Positions 24,218-32,123 of a DNA stretch of 54,593 nt are shown in pieces. Source of the stretch: Thermoleophilia bacterium (lineage in GTDB: Bacteria > Actinomycetota > Thermoleophilia > Solirubrobacterales > 70-9). Made by a program: the position numbers and the translations under genes. Location of the stretch: the NCBI GenBank assembly GCA_016650125.1, contig JAENWT010000018.1:1-54593 (forward strand), read 5' to 3'. Each line of letters begins with the position of its first letter. The first letter of the stretch is position 1. The notes below the pieces were generated by a model that was not told the origin of the DNA, ran no database searches, and was given only the letters and a program-made list of their open reading frames with translations.

Positions 24218-26650
24218 TCAACCTCCGGGCGAGAGATTCCAGGTCGATGTCTGCGTCACGGGACCACCGGTCGAGTTGCTCCCCTTGAGTTCGCCGCCTT
24301 CGCCGACCGTTTCCGTTGACTTCGACATCGCCGAATAGATCGATCCGGCCGGCGGATACCAGTTCAGCGGAGTGTTCTGCCCCGGATCCGCGCAGCCCGA
24401 CCTCGTAACCATGAAATTCGCTGGTCCCCCTCCCATCGGGACGGTCAGGCCATAGGTGGCTGGATCGCCGCCGAAGAGGTTGAGTACTGCGATCGGGTAG
24501 GTGCCAAGTTCGGACAGGTCCACATCTTCCTGCCCGGCCATGTGGCAGCTATCCAGCGTGCCGGTCACTGAATAGTGGAGAGTGCCACCCGCTCCGTGAT
24601 CGACCTGGTAGTAGGCCGGATAGTCGTCGGAACCGGTTTCGATGCGGACCAGGTTGACCGTTCCGCTCCAGTTGGCCTCGGCGCTGTTGCCGGATCCCAG
24701 CGTGTTGCCGTCGTAGGTGGCCGTTCCGGTGATGCTGCCGCTGTAACTCTCGGGCAGCGAGCAGGCATTCTTCGCGATGATCTTGTGTTTGATCGCCCCC
24801 AGCGGACCAACGCGAGGCGAGACGTTCGAGGTCGCCACGATCAGGCGCACGACATTTTCATCGGCGTTCTCCCGGCAGAAGCTGACCGACCTTTTCTCCG
24901 ACCAGTCCTCGTGCCGCCACTTGCCGTTGGCCAGCTTGATGAATGCCTGTACCAGGGAGCTCGGCAAGCCGGGGTCACCGTTTTCGAAGGTGAGGTGTTT
25001 GACCTTCCTGTCATCGATTTTTACTTCGTTGTAGAAGGTCGAGAGACGATCCCGGGTCGAGGTCACAAGGTCGAACTCCTTCTTGCTCGCACTGCCGATC
25101 CTCACGTCCTCCGTCACCGCGCCAGGCTTGACAGCAAACGAATCCCAGTCCTTGTAGGACTTCGGCTCGGGGAATCCGGAAGCACCGACCGGGTCCTGAT
25201 TCCAGCGTTGCATCGCGTATCGCTTCCAGGCTTCCCTGAGCCCGTCCGACGGGCCGGCCTCAAGGGCACCGGGAAAGTCCTTGGTGGCCAGGGCATTGAA
25301 GACCCGCTTGATTCCCTCGACTGATTCCTTTTTGCGAAGCGAGTACCAGAAGGGCCAGGTTTGGTAGCCGGAGGCGGAATCGGAAGCCATCATCGAAACA
25401 AAGGGAAACTGAATGCCGTACTTCCAAAGGTGTTCGTACTGGTCCTTCGGATACACGAAATCCATCGCCCAGTTCGCTGTGCCCTCGACCCACGCCGGGT
25501 AACGATCGCAGGCCTTGTACCTGAACTGGACGGCGTGCATGAATTCATGGGCCAGGACCGACCGGTTGGCGTTCTCCGGAAGCATGATGAATGAGGAAAC
25601 GGGCCCGCAGTCGGTCTCCCAGACCACTCCCGCCGTCATGCCGCCAGAGCCCTCGAGTGCCGCGTTGCCAGGCGTCACGAAGTAGATGTCGAGTTTCGAG
25701 TCGCCGGCCGGATCGCAGGCCGCGCCTCCCGAATCGGTCACCGTCCTGAAGGCTCCGGTTATCTTGGGCCAGACCTTCGAGTCAAACTCTCTGGCGAGTG
25801 ATTTGGCGCGCGCCAGCGCTGCCGGGCGCCCAGGCCGGACCCAGAACCAGGCGTTCTTCGCTTCGAACCCGGTCCAGGCACCCCGGGCAGGCTCGACGTT
25901 CTTGCAATCGGGCTCGGCGGCGGAGGTGCCGGCCCGCCCGGCTGGTGAAAGTGAGATCATCGTCGATTTGCCGCTGCCCGCGGGCGGAGCCCAGGCACTC
26001 TGCCGATAGCGCGGCTGGAGTGTGTAGGGCAGGAGTGCTGCCTGATCCGCGGCCGGGAGAGTCGGATACGCGCTCAGCAGGTCGGCAAAGATCACGCCAC
26101 TCGGAGATTCGCCCGGCCCCCGATATGCACGTGGCAGCCGCTTGTCCCCGTCGAGCGCATAGAGCTCGTAGAGCAGAGCCTTGCCCGGAGTCAACTTGCC
26201 CGCCGCTTCGGCCGCCTCGATAAGCGCCCAGCTCGAACGGTCGACCACCTTGAACGGTTTGCCCGTCCGGCAGTCGTTCTTCTGCTTTCCCGGCGGCACG
26301 CAGGCGATGAGCTGAAACGCCCCGGGTCCGGTTGATGCGGGCACCACCACCCTGACCTTCAGCTTGCGGGAACCCTTGGCCTTGAGCCGCTTGACCTTCG
26401 CCGAACCAACCCGGTCGCCTGATGCTCCACCCGGCAGACCCAGCCGGACTGTGACCTTGGCCTTCTTGACCTTGGCCTTGCCCAGATTCCTGACCGAAAC
26501 CTTCAGCCTCAAGGTACCGCCGGCCGCCACCTCATCCGGGCCGGCCCCCACACCGGAAACCGAAAGATCAGCCCGCGAACCACCTTCTGCGACCCCCGCC
26601 ACAAGAAAAAAGCCCGCGATCAAAGCCACGAAAGTGGCAACAAGTCGCAT
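24218..26650 (-). CDS. Secreted zinc metalloprotease-like protein (HExxH)
   Basis: 810 residues. Signal peptide (1-22), then a CARDB-like Ig domain (about 27-105; DLSVSGVGAGPDEVAAGGTL, VSVRNLGKAKV). The protease core has HEFMH (His368, Glu369, His372) and, 17 residues later, WVEGTANW with Glu389 as the likely third zinc ligand, a gluzincin arrangement. This resembles the putative metalloproteases of the MXAN_6640 type. A C-terminal beta region (about 640-800) may bind substrate or surface. TAGGCT six bases before ATG 26650 with TTGTGC 17 bases further up gives a leaderless promoter. Substrate unknown. Confidence 0.8.
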   Translation of the reverse strand: MRLVATFVALIAGFFLVAGVAEGGSRADLSVSGVGAGPDEVAAGGTLRLKVSVRNLGKAKVKKAKVTVRLGLPGGASGDRVGSAKVKRLKAKGSRKLKVRVVVPASTGPGAFQLIACVPPGKQKNDCRTGKPFKVVDRSSWALIEAAEAAGKLTPGKALLYELYALDGDKRLPRAYRGPGESPSGVIFADLLSAYPTLPAADQAALLPYTLQPRYRQSAWAPPAGSGKSTMISLSPAGRAGTSAAEPDCKNVEPARGAWTGFEAKNAWFWVRPGRPAALARAKSLAREFDSKVWPKITGAFRTVTDSGGAACDPAGDSKLDIYFVTPGNAALEGSGGMTAGVVWETDCGPVSSFIMLPENANRSVLAHEFMHAVQFRYKACDRYPAWVEGTANWAMDFVYPKDQYEHLWKYGIQFPFVSMMASDSASGYQTWPFWYSLRKKESVEGIKRVFNALATKDFPGALEAGPSDGLREAWKRYAMQRWNQDPVGASGFPEPKSYKDWDSFAVKPGAVTEDVRIGSASKKEFDLVTSTRDRLSTFYNEVKIDDRKVKHLTFENGDPGLPSSLVQAFIKLANGKWRHEDWSEKRSVSFCRENADENVVRLIVATSNVSPRVGPLGAIKHKIIAKNACSLPESYSGSITGTATYDGNTLGSGNSAEANWSGTVNLVRIETGSDDYPAYYQVDHGAGGTLHYSVTGTLDSCHMAGQEDVDLSELGTYPIAVLNLFGGDPATYGLTVPMGGGPANFMVTRSGCADPGQNTPLNWYPPAGSIYSAMSKSTETVGEGGELKGSNSTGGPVTQTSTWNLSPGG

Positions 26651-26656
26651 GAACTC

Positions 26657-26685
26657 AGCCTAGGCCATCCAACGAACCAGCACAA
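26657..26685 (-). promoter_or_regulatory. Leaderless promoter of the metalloprotease gene
   Basis: Minus strand: TTGTGC (26680-26685), 17-base spacer, TAGGCT (26657-26662), then six bases to ATG 26650. Confidence 0.6.
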
Positions 26686-26945
26686 GACAACGAGGTATGC
26701 CAACGCGCGGAGCAAAGCGATAGAGCCCCCAGTGCTCCGCCAGGTCGCTTCTGCAGGCAGCCGAGACTCAGCCGTTCCCCACCAATGAGAGTGGAGTCCG
26801 GGGGCCGTCAGGGAGTGGCTGGCAAGGAGTAAGCCCGGCCGGCCCGCGATCGTACTCAGGTACCTGAGCTGGCCGAGCCGGGCGTCGACGAAGCCAGGCG
26901 TGCATAGGTGGCCCCCGGGCCCACTCGCCAACCATCCCTGCACGA
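26686..26945. other. Gene-free interval
   Basis: No supported gene lies in 26651-26945. Open frames here show no protein family and cross the palindrome. I looked for RNase P RNA, SRP RNA and tmRNA consensus blocks and saw none. The only notable structure is the hairpin at 26833-26883. Confidence 0.6.
26833..26883. repeat. Two-tier inverted repeat around a 14-base palindrome
   Basis: Core CTCAGGTACCTGAG (26855-26868) is a perfect palindrome. Outside it, GCCCGGC-C-GGCC (26833-26844) pairs with GGCC-GA-GCCGGGC (26871-26883) apart from one bulge. No T-tract follows on either strand. Confidence 0.5.
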
Positions 26946-26973
26946 GAAAAGGCGCCCTGTTGGGCGCCTTTTC
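26946..26973 (-). terminator. Rho-independent terminator after tRNA-Pro
   Basis: Perfect 12-bp stem (26946-26957 with 26962-26973: GAAAAGGCGCCC / GGGCGCCTTTTC), loop TGTT. It contains a T-run on either strand; its position fits termination of the minus-strand tRNA. Confidence 0.85.
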
Positions 26974-27008
26974 GACGTAACTCGCTCAGCCGCGAGGCGG
27001 CATGAACA

Positions 27009-27082
27009 TCGGGGCGCCCGGATTCGAACCGGGGGCCTCACCGACCCGAACGGTGCGCGCTACCAGGCTGCGCCACGCCCCG
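27009..27082 (-). tRNA. tRNA-Pro, anticodon CGG
   Basis: A full cloverleaf can be drawn: acceptor CGGGGCG / CGCCCCG with discriminator A (27009), D arm GCGC-AGCCTGGTA-GCGC, anticodon stem CACCG / CGGTG with loop TTCGGGT (anticodon CGG), T arm CCCGG-TTCGAAT-CCGGG. It decodes CCG. The CCA end is not encoded (TG follows the discriminator), so it is added after transcription. A terminator lies about 35 bases downstream. Confidence 0.96.
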
Positions 27083-27094
27083 AGAAAAACGAGC

Positions 27095-27829
27095 CTACCG
27101 AACCTCATCGATTGCAAGCTGCAGGCGGTCCAGGTCAGGTGCGTCCTGAAGGATCTGTGTGCCGCCCGGCCCGGAGACGATGAAGGCCGGTTCGTCCCTG
27201 ATTTTGGCGTTGATCGCCAGCTCGTCCTGGGCCTGGAGGTCGGCCGTCATCTCACTGCCCGGGTCGACCCCTTTGTCGAAATCCTCTTTCCATTCGAGCA
27301 GTTCGAGGTGCGGGATGGCGCCGGCCAGCGTCTCGAGGAAGTCTTCGGTGAGGCGGTGCTTCTCGGCTTCTTCCTGGTTCCGCACCATCAGGTAGGCGAA
27401 CTGCCAGCCGTAGCCCTGGTTCGCGGCAGCCTGGACGCCGTAGAAGCTCAGCTCGGTCGCGTTCTGGGTCAGCGACCGGTTGCGAAAGAGGAACTGGACG
27501 CCGCCGTCACGCACGTCGGTGGAGACGGTCGGAGGGATCGTCTCGAGGAACTGGTCACTGTAAGTGGAACTCTGTACGTCGGCGAAATACTGGATCTGGA
27601 TCGGTGCGTCCTCGGATCCGAGGCGGTCGTCGAACTGGCGCACGCCGCCGAAGATCCGCTGGCTGTCGCCGGCTCCGATCACATTCTTGAATTCGGCACC
27701 GGGCTCCTGAGTGGAAAGTCCGGCGAGTCCGATCAACAGACCGACCACAGCCAGGGCCAGGATCAGGATGATCCAGATCCGACCGGGCCGGCCGCCGGCC
27801 GGCTTCAAGTCGGACGCGGAATCGCTCAT
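27095..27829 (-). CDS. Membrane-anchored DsbA-fold protein without cysteines
   Basis: 244 residues: cytoplasmic start, one membrane segment (about 18-38), then a DsbA/thioredoxin-like domain. It has the expected strand APIQIQYFADVQ, helix TYSDQFLETIPP, and the cis-Pro loop EPAFIVSG, but where DsbA has CPxC it has SSTY (87-90), and the whole protein has no Cys. It therefore cannot do thiol exchange and may act as a binding or chaperone protein. Its ATG overlaps the stop of the preceding 88-residue gene (ATGA). Confidence 0.75.
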   Translation of the reverse strand: MSDSASDLKPAGGRPGRIWIILILALAVVGLLIGLAGLSTQEPGAEFKNVIGAGDSQRIFGGVRQFDDRLGSEDAPIQIQYFADVQSSTYSDQFLETIPPTVSTDVRDGGVQFLFRNRSLTQNATELSFYGVQAAANQGYGWQFAYLMVRNQEEAEKHRLTEDFLETLAGAIPHLELLEWKEDFDKGVDPGSEMTADLQAQDELAINAKIRDEPAFIVSGPGGTQILQDAPDLDRLQLAIDEVR

Positions 27830-28092
27830 CCAGCCACGGACTTGTAATACCGAACTGCCAGGCCCGTCCAGAGCGTCCGAAAAGTCTCTTCGATGCCGAG
27901 CCCCTCTTCGTCGGAGAACCGGCGCAGTCCTCTCTCTTCGATCGCGACGCTGCGCTCGATCACCTCGTCGACCAGCTCGGGGTTGCTGTCGGAAAAGTAG
28001 GCCCCCATTGAATAGAGGTCGGTTTCCATGAGCGACTCGATGAACGAGTCATCGGCGCTCGGAGCTAAAGGGGAAGGATCGGATTCAGCCAC
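27826..28092 (-). CDS. Small acidic hypothetical protein
   Basis: 88 residues, soluble, acidic, predicted helical (SFIESLMETDLYSMGAYF, ELVDEVIERSVAIEERGLRR, IEETFRTLWTGLAVRYYKS). No known family recognised. It starts at GTG 28092 with TAAACT six bases upstream, and is translationally coupled to the DsbA-fold gene. Divergent from the Nif3 gene. Confidence 0.65.
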   Translation of the reverse strand: MAESDPSPLAPSADDSFIESLMETDLYSMGAYFSDSNPELVDEVIERSVAIEERGLRRFSDEEGLGIEETFRTLWTGLAVRYYKSVAG

Positions 28093-28098
28093 GAACCT

Positions 28099-28104
28099 AG
28101 TTTA
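28099..28104 (-). promoter_or_regulatory. -10 element of a leaderless promoter (88-residue gene)
   Basis: TAAACT on the minus strand, six bases before GTG 28092. Confidence 0.45.
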
Positions 28105-28124
28105 TGGGGCGAGCGGTATTTCCT

Positions 28125-28130
28125 TATTCT
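28125..28130 (+). promoter_or_regulatory. -10 element of a leaderless promoter (Nif3 gene)
   Basis: TATTCT six bases before ATG 28137. The divergent promoters of the two genes must overlap, as their -10 elements are only 20 bases apart. Confidence 0.5.
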
Positions 28131-28136
28131 GGATGT

Positions 28137-28898
28137 ATGGCCAGCCTTGAAGAAGTCATCGCCTGGTGCGATGACCTGCTCGAGATCGACTCGTTCGGCG
28201 ATTACGGCCCGAACGGGCTCCAGATCCCCGGAAACCCCGAAGTCGAACTGGTCACCACGGCCGTCTCGGCGCACCTGGACTCGATCACGGCCGCGGCTGA
28301 ACTCGGCTCCGAACTGCTTATCACCCACCACGGCATCTTCTGGGACTTCCACCCGCGTTACCTGACCCGACCCATGGCGGCGAGGCTGAAGACCGCCCTG
28401 GACCACGACCTCTCGGTCGCCGGCTACCACCTGCCGCTCGACGGGCATCCCGAGATCGGCAACAACGCGCTTGTCAGTCGGCTGCTCGGATTCGAGCCGG
28501 GACCCGGCCTGATCGGCGAGGCCAAGGGCCGGCACATCGGCGTGGTCGCCCGGTCCGAAGAAGGCATCGACGCCGCCGAGCTCTTCAGCAGGGTTGAACG
28601 GGAACTCGGCCGTGAACCGCTCGTATTTGCCGAAGGCCCCGAAAAGGTCCATTCGATCGGCGTCGTCACGGGCGCCGGCGCCTCCGACATCCACACGGCG
28701 ATCGAGCTCGGCCTCGATGCATTCCTCACCGGTGAGCCGGCCGAGCACGTCATGGCCGACGCCCGCGAGGGCCGCATCCACTTCATCGGTGCCGGCCACT
28801 ACGCGACCGAGACCGTCGGCGTGAGACGGCTGGGAGACGAGCTCGCCGGGCGATTCGGGATCAGGCACGAGTTCATCGATGTGCCCAATCCGATTTGA
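28137..28898 (+). CDS. Nif3/YbgI-type dinuclear metal centre protein
   Basis: 253 residues. Family signatures: DSFGDYGPNGLQI near the N terminus, LLITHHGIFWDF with the metal-binding HH pair, the AGYHLPLDGHPEIGNN segment, TGAGASDI, and the C-terminal GAGHYATETVGVRRL with the last metal His and Glu. These proteins hold two metal ions in a hexamer ring; annotated as GTP cyclohydrolase I type 2 in some cases but true substrate unclear. ATG 28137 is favoured by the TATTCT six bases upstream. The acyl-CoA synthetase gene follows after about 50 bases with its own Shine-Dalgarno. Confidence 0.92.
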   Translation: MASLEEVIAWCDDLLEIDSFGDYGPNGLQIPGNPEVELVTTAVSAHLDSITAAAELGSELLITHHGIFWDFHPRYLTRPMAARLKTALDHDLSVAGYHLPLDGHPEIGNNALVSRLLGFEPGPGLIGEAKGRHIGVVARSEEGIDAAELFSRVERELGREPLVFAEGPEKVHSIGVVTGAGASDIHTAIELGLDAFLTGEPAEHVMADAREGRIHFIGAGHYATETVGVRRLGDELAGRFGIRHEFIDVPNPI

Positions 28899-28949
28899 TG
28901 TGCGAGGATTTCCAATTGAGAACACGCCGCGTACCCGAGAGGACCATCG

Positions 28950-30743
28950 TTGCCTGATAGTGCTTCGTCCAGCCGTTCCCAGACCTTGGCCGACCTGCTG
29001 CCGCTCGCCGCGGAGGCCTTCCCGAACAGCGGTGCGTTTCTCTACAAGAATGACGAGGATGTCTGGGAGACTTCGACCTTCACCCAGGTCCTGGCCCAGG
29101 TCGAGAACCTCTCCCTCGGGCTGATCGACCTCGGGATCGTACCCGGCGACATCGTCTCGATCCTCGGCAACACCCGCCCCGAATGGACGCTGTTCGACTT
29201 CGCCGCCCTGACCGCCGGTGCCACGGTGGTCCCGATTTACCAGACGAATTCCGCTGGGGAATGCGAGTACGTGCTTGAGCACAGCGGCGCCCGGGTCGTG
29301 ATCGTCGAAGACGAGGGACAGCTGGAGAAGGTTCGTCAGGTCCGCGGCAATCTGCCGAAGCTCGAGCAGGTGATCATGATGATCGGCGAGGCCGACGACG
29401 CGATTTCGATGGCCGAGGTCAAGGACCGCGGCGCCAACGGCAATTCAGCCGATTTCAGGCAGCGCTACCAGAGTGTCAGCCCCGACGACATCTGCAAGAT
29501 CGTCTACACCTCAGGCACGACCGGGCCGCCCAAGGGCTGCGTCATCTCGCACGGCAACTACCGGGCGATGCTCAACATGTCGCAGGAGGCCGCCCTGCTC
29601 GGCGCCGGCGAGACCACCTTCCTCTTCCTCCCCCTGGCCCACGTCTTCGCCCTGCTGATCCAGTACGGCGTGCTCGACATCGGCGGCCGTATCGCCTTCT
29701 GGGAGCGCGACCAGCTGCGCATCGTCCCCAGCCTCTCGGAGATCAAGCCCGAGAACTTCCCTTCGGTCCCGCGGATCTTCGAAAAGGTCCACGACACCGC
29801 GATCGCCTCGGCGACCAGCGCCGGCGGCCTCAAGGCGGCGATCTTCAAGTGGGCGATCAAGGTCGGCAAGAAATTGAACGATGTCGAAGCCGAAGGCAAG
29901 AACCCCGGCTTCCTCCTCACGCGAAAGCACGCGATCGCCGACAAGATGGTCTTCGAGAAGATTCGCGCCATCTTCGGCGGAAACCTGAAGATCGCCCTGA
30001 CCGGTGCGGCTCCGATCGATCCCGAGATCATCCGGTTCTTCCACGCCGCGGGCGTTCCGATCTACGAGGCCTGGGGCATGACCGAGACTTCCACCGGCGG
30101 CACGGCCAACCTTCCGGGCGCGATGAAGATCGGCACGGTCGGCAAACCGCTGCCCGGAGTCGAACTGAAACTTTCCGAAGACGGCGAGCTGCTGGTCAGG
30201 GGCGCCAACATTTTCCAGGGCTACTTCAAGAACGAAGAAGCCACGGCCGAGACGGTCATCGACGGCTGGCTGCACACAGGCGACCTCGCCTCGATCGACG
30301 AGGACGGTTACGTCAGCATCACCGGCCGCAAGAAGGAGATCATCATCACCTCCGGCGGCAAGAACATCACCCCCGTGAACATCGAAGCCCTGGTCAAGCG
30401 GCACCCGCTGGTCTCACAGTGCGTGGTCGTCGGCGACCGCCGTCCCTACCTGGTCGCCCTGATCACCCTCGACCAGGAGGCGCTGACCCGTTTCGCGGCC
30501 GAGCAGGGAACCCTCGACGAGCCCGGCGCCATGACCAACAGCCCGATCGTGCGTGAAGAGCTGGAAAAGCACATCGAGGAGGTCAATACGCACTTCGCCC
30601 GGGTCGAACAGGTCAAGCGGTTCCAGATCCTGCCGGTGGACCTCAGCCAGGAAGGCGGCGAACTGACGCCGACCATGAAGGTCAAGCGCCCGGTAGTGGC
30701 CTCGAAGTACGCCGAGCAGATCGAAGAACTCTACTCATCCTGA
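28950..30743 (+). CDS. Long-chain acyl-CoA synthetase (AMP-forming)
   Basis: 597 residues. It activates a fatty acid with ATP to an acyl-AMP and then acyl-CoA. Motifs in order: YTSGTTGPPKG (P-loop-like), YEAWGMTETS, GWLHTGD, and SGGKNITPVNIE with a C-terminal catalytic-lysine region. Length and the linker match FadD15/bacterial long-chain enzymes. It starts at TTG 28950; GAGAGGA (28938-28944) is a good Shine-Dalgarno and no better start is near. Cytoplasmic or membrane-associated. A patatin phospholipase, which releases fatty acids, converges from the right. Confidence 0.94.
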   Translation: MPDSASSSRSQTLADLLPLAAEAFPNSGAFLYKNDEDVWETSTFTQVLAQVENLSLGLIDLGIVPGDIVSILGNTRPEWTLFDFAALTAGATVVPIYQTNSAGECEYVLEHSGARVVIVEDEGQLEKVRQVRGNLPKLEQVIMMIGEADDAISMAEVKDRGANGNSADFRQRYQSVSPDDICKIVYTSGTTGPPKGCVISHGNYRAMLNMSQEAALLGAGETTFLFLPLAHVFALLIQYGVLDIGGRIAFWERDQLRIVPSLSEIKPENFPSVPRIFEKVHDTAIASATSAGGLKAAIFKWAIKVGKKLNDVEAEGKNPGFLLTRKHAIADKMVFEKIRAIFGGNLKIALTGAAPIDPEIIRFFHAAGVPIYEAWGMTETSTGGTANLPGAMKIGTVGKPLPGVELKLSEDGELLVRGANIFQGYFKNEEATAETVIDGWLHTGDLASIDEDGYVSITGRKKEIIITSGGKNITPVNIEALVKRHPLVSQCVVVGDRRPYLVALITLDQEALTRFAAEQGTLDEPGAMTNSPIVREELEKHIEEVNTHFARVEQVKRFQILPVDLSQEGGELTPTMKVKRPVVASKYAEQIEELYSS

Positions 30744-30773
30744 TCCGCTGAGGCGGGAACGGCTGCGCGGGCG

Positions 30774-32033
30774 CTACGAAGCGCCGGTCTGGCGAAGCAG
30801 GGTGCTCGTGGTCTGGTCGAAGATCCGTCGCCAGACCGAGTCTTCGTCCGGTTCCTGCTCCTTGACCTTGCGCATTACCTTGCGCAGGCGGGTGGCCGAG
30901 ATCTCGATGCCGTGCTTTTCGGCCGTCTCCATATAAGTCTTGTAATCGGTAGCGAGCTTCTCGGTCACCGATTCGAACCCGTGCGTCGCGACCTCGAGGC
31001 GCCGCGAGTAGTCCATGATCGAAGTGCTGAACATGAGCTCGTCGTCGGGCTCGGGCTCGATCAGCAGGATGTCGACGCCGGGGAATCGCTCCTTCCAGGT
31101 CTCGACCGCGAGGTTGAGCCGGTTGTGGAGCAGCAGCCGGAAGGCCTGGTTGGCAATCGCCGGCACGCCCATGTCGGCAATCCGCCGCACGTCTCCGCCG
31201 GAGACCTTGGACAGGCCGCTGACCCGGTCGTTGACGTAGGGCACCATCGGGTTGACCACGACGATGAACTTGGCGCCACGTTCGACGGCGACGTCGACGT
31301 TGGTGGTCGAGTAGATGCCGCCGTCGACCAGGGTCCGCCCGTTCAGCTCGATCGGTTCGTAGACCAGCGGCAGGGCGGTGGAGCATTCGACGGCCTTGGA
31401 GACGGGCACGTTCGGCCATTCGTTGTCCGGGTCACCGAACACGATGCGCTCACCACTGTCGAGGTCGGTCGCGGTCAGGTAGAGCTCGCGCCGGATCGCG
31501 TCGAAAGAATCGTTGATGCCCTTTGTCGCCAGGGCCTCGCGTACGTAACGGCCGATGCCGGCGTTGTTGTAGATGCCCTTCGGCAGGTTCTCGGCGAGGC
31601 CGTAACCGATGTCGATCATCGAGACGTCCCTGATGCGGGGCAGGAGGCTCTTGGCCAGCCCGGCTACGTGCCAGGGCAGCTCGACAGCTTTGCGTGCGTA
31701 TTCGCCGAAGTTCGGGCGCAGCATGACGTCCTGGCTGATGCGCTCGATCGGCGTGTCATCGTCGTCGGTCAGGACGCGCATCATCTCTTCCGGAGTCACA
31801 CCGGCGGCGAGCATCGTGCCGACGAAGGATCCGGCGCTGGTGCCGACGTACATGTCGAAGTCGTTTACCGTGCTGTTGACGGCCAGAAGGTCGAGCGCAC
31901 GCAGCGCACCGATCTCCCAGGTGCCGCCGCTGAAGCCGCCGCCACCCAGTACCAGCGCCGTCTTTGACGGTCGCTTACGGTTCGCTGCCTTACGTCGTTT
32001 CGAGGAATCCTCGATGTTTACGACTTTCCCCAT
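30774..32033 (-). CDS. Patatin-like phospholipase
   Basis: 419 residues. It should release fatty acids from lipids with a Ser-Asp dyad. Seen: Gly-rich oxyanion loop LGGGGFSGG (29-37), nucleophile motif GTSAGS (Ser66), and DGGIYS containing the catalytic Asp. No signal peptide; the N terminus is basic (SSKRRKAANRKRPSK). The C-terminal 120 residues are outside the catalytic fold. TATCAT stands seven bases before ATG 32033. Convergent with the acyl-CoA synthetase and divergent from the carboxypeptidase. Confidence 0.93.
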   Translation of the reverse strand: MGKVVNIEDSSKRRKAANRKRPSKTALVLGGGGFSGGTWEIGALRALDLLAVNSTVNDFDMYVGTSAGSFVGTMLAAGVTPEEMMRVLTDDDDTPIERISQDVMLRPNFGEYARKAVELPWHVAGLAKSLLPRIRDVSMIDIGYGLAENLPKGIYNNAGIGRYVREALATKGINDSFDAIRRELYLTATDLDSGERIVFGDPDNEWPNVPVSKAVECSTALPLVYEPIELNGRTLVDGGIYSTTNVDVAVERGAKFIVVVNPMVPYVNDRVSGLSKVSGGDVRRIADMGVPAIANQAFRLLLHNRLNLAVETWKERFPGVDILLIEPEPDDELMFSTSIMDYSRRLEVATHGFESVTEKLATDYKTYMETAEKHGIEISATRLRKVMRKVKEQEPDEDSVWRRIFDQTTSTLLRQTGAS

Positions 32034-32040
32034 ACTGGTA

Positions 32041-32046
32041 ATGATA
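32041..32046 (-). promoter_or_regulatory. -10 element of a leaderless promoter (patatin)
   Basis: TATCAT on the minus strand, seven bases before ATG 32033, without a Shine-Dalgarno. Confidence 0.45.
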
Positions 32047-32123
32047 GTGCGATGTAAGGCACCATGCCGTGGGGGTCACCAGTCACGCCGCTACCCTGCG
32101 CCCACCGGTTGTTGCAACACACA

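Noticed and set aside
26651-27008. Possible RNase P RNA, SRP RNA or tmRNA in the gap
   Set aside because: None of the conserved sequence blocks of these RNAs could be found on either strand.
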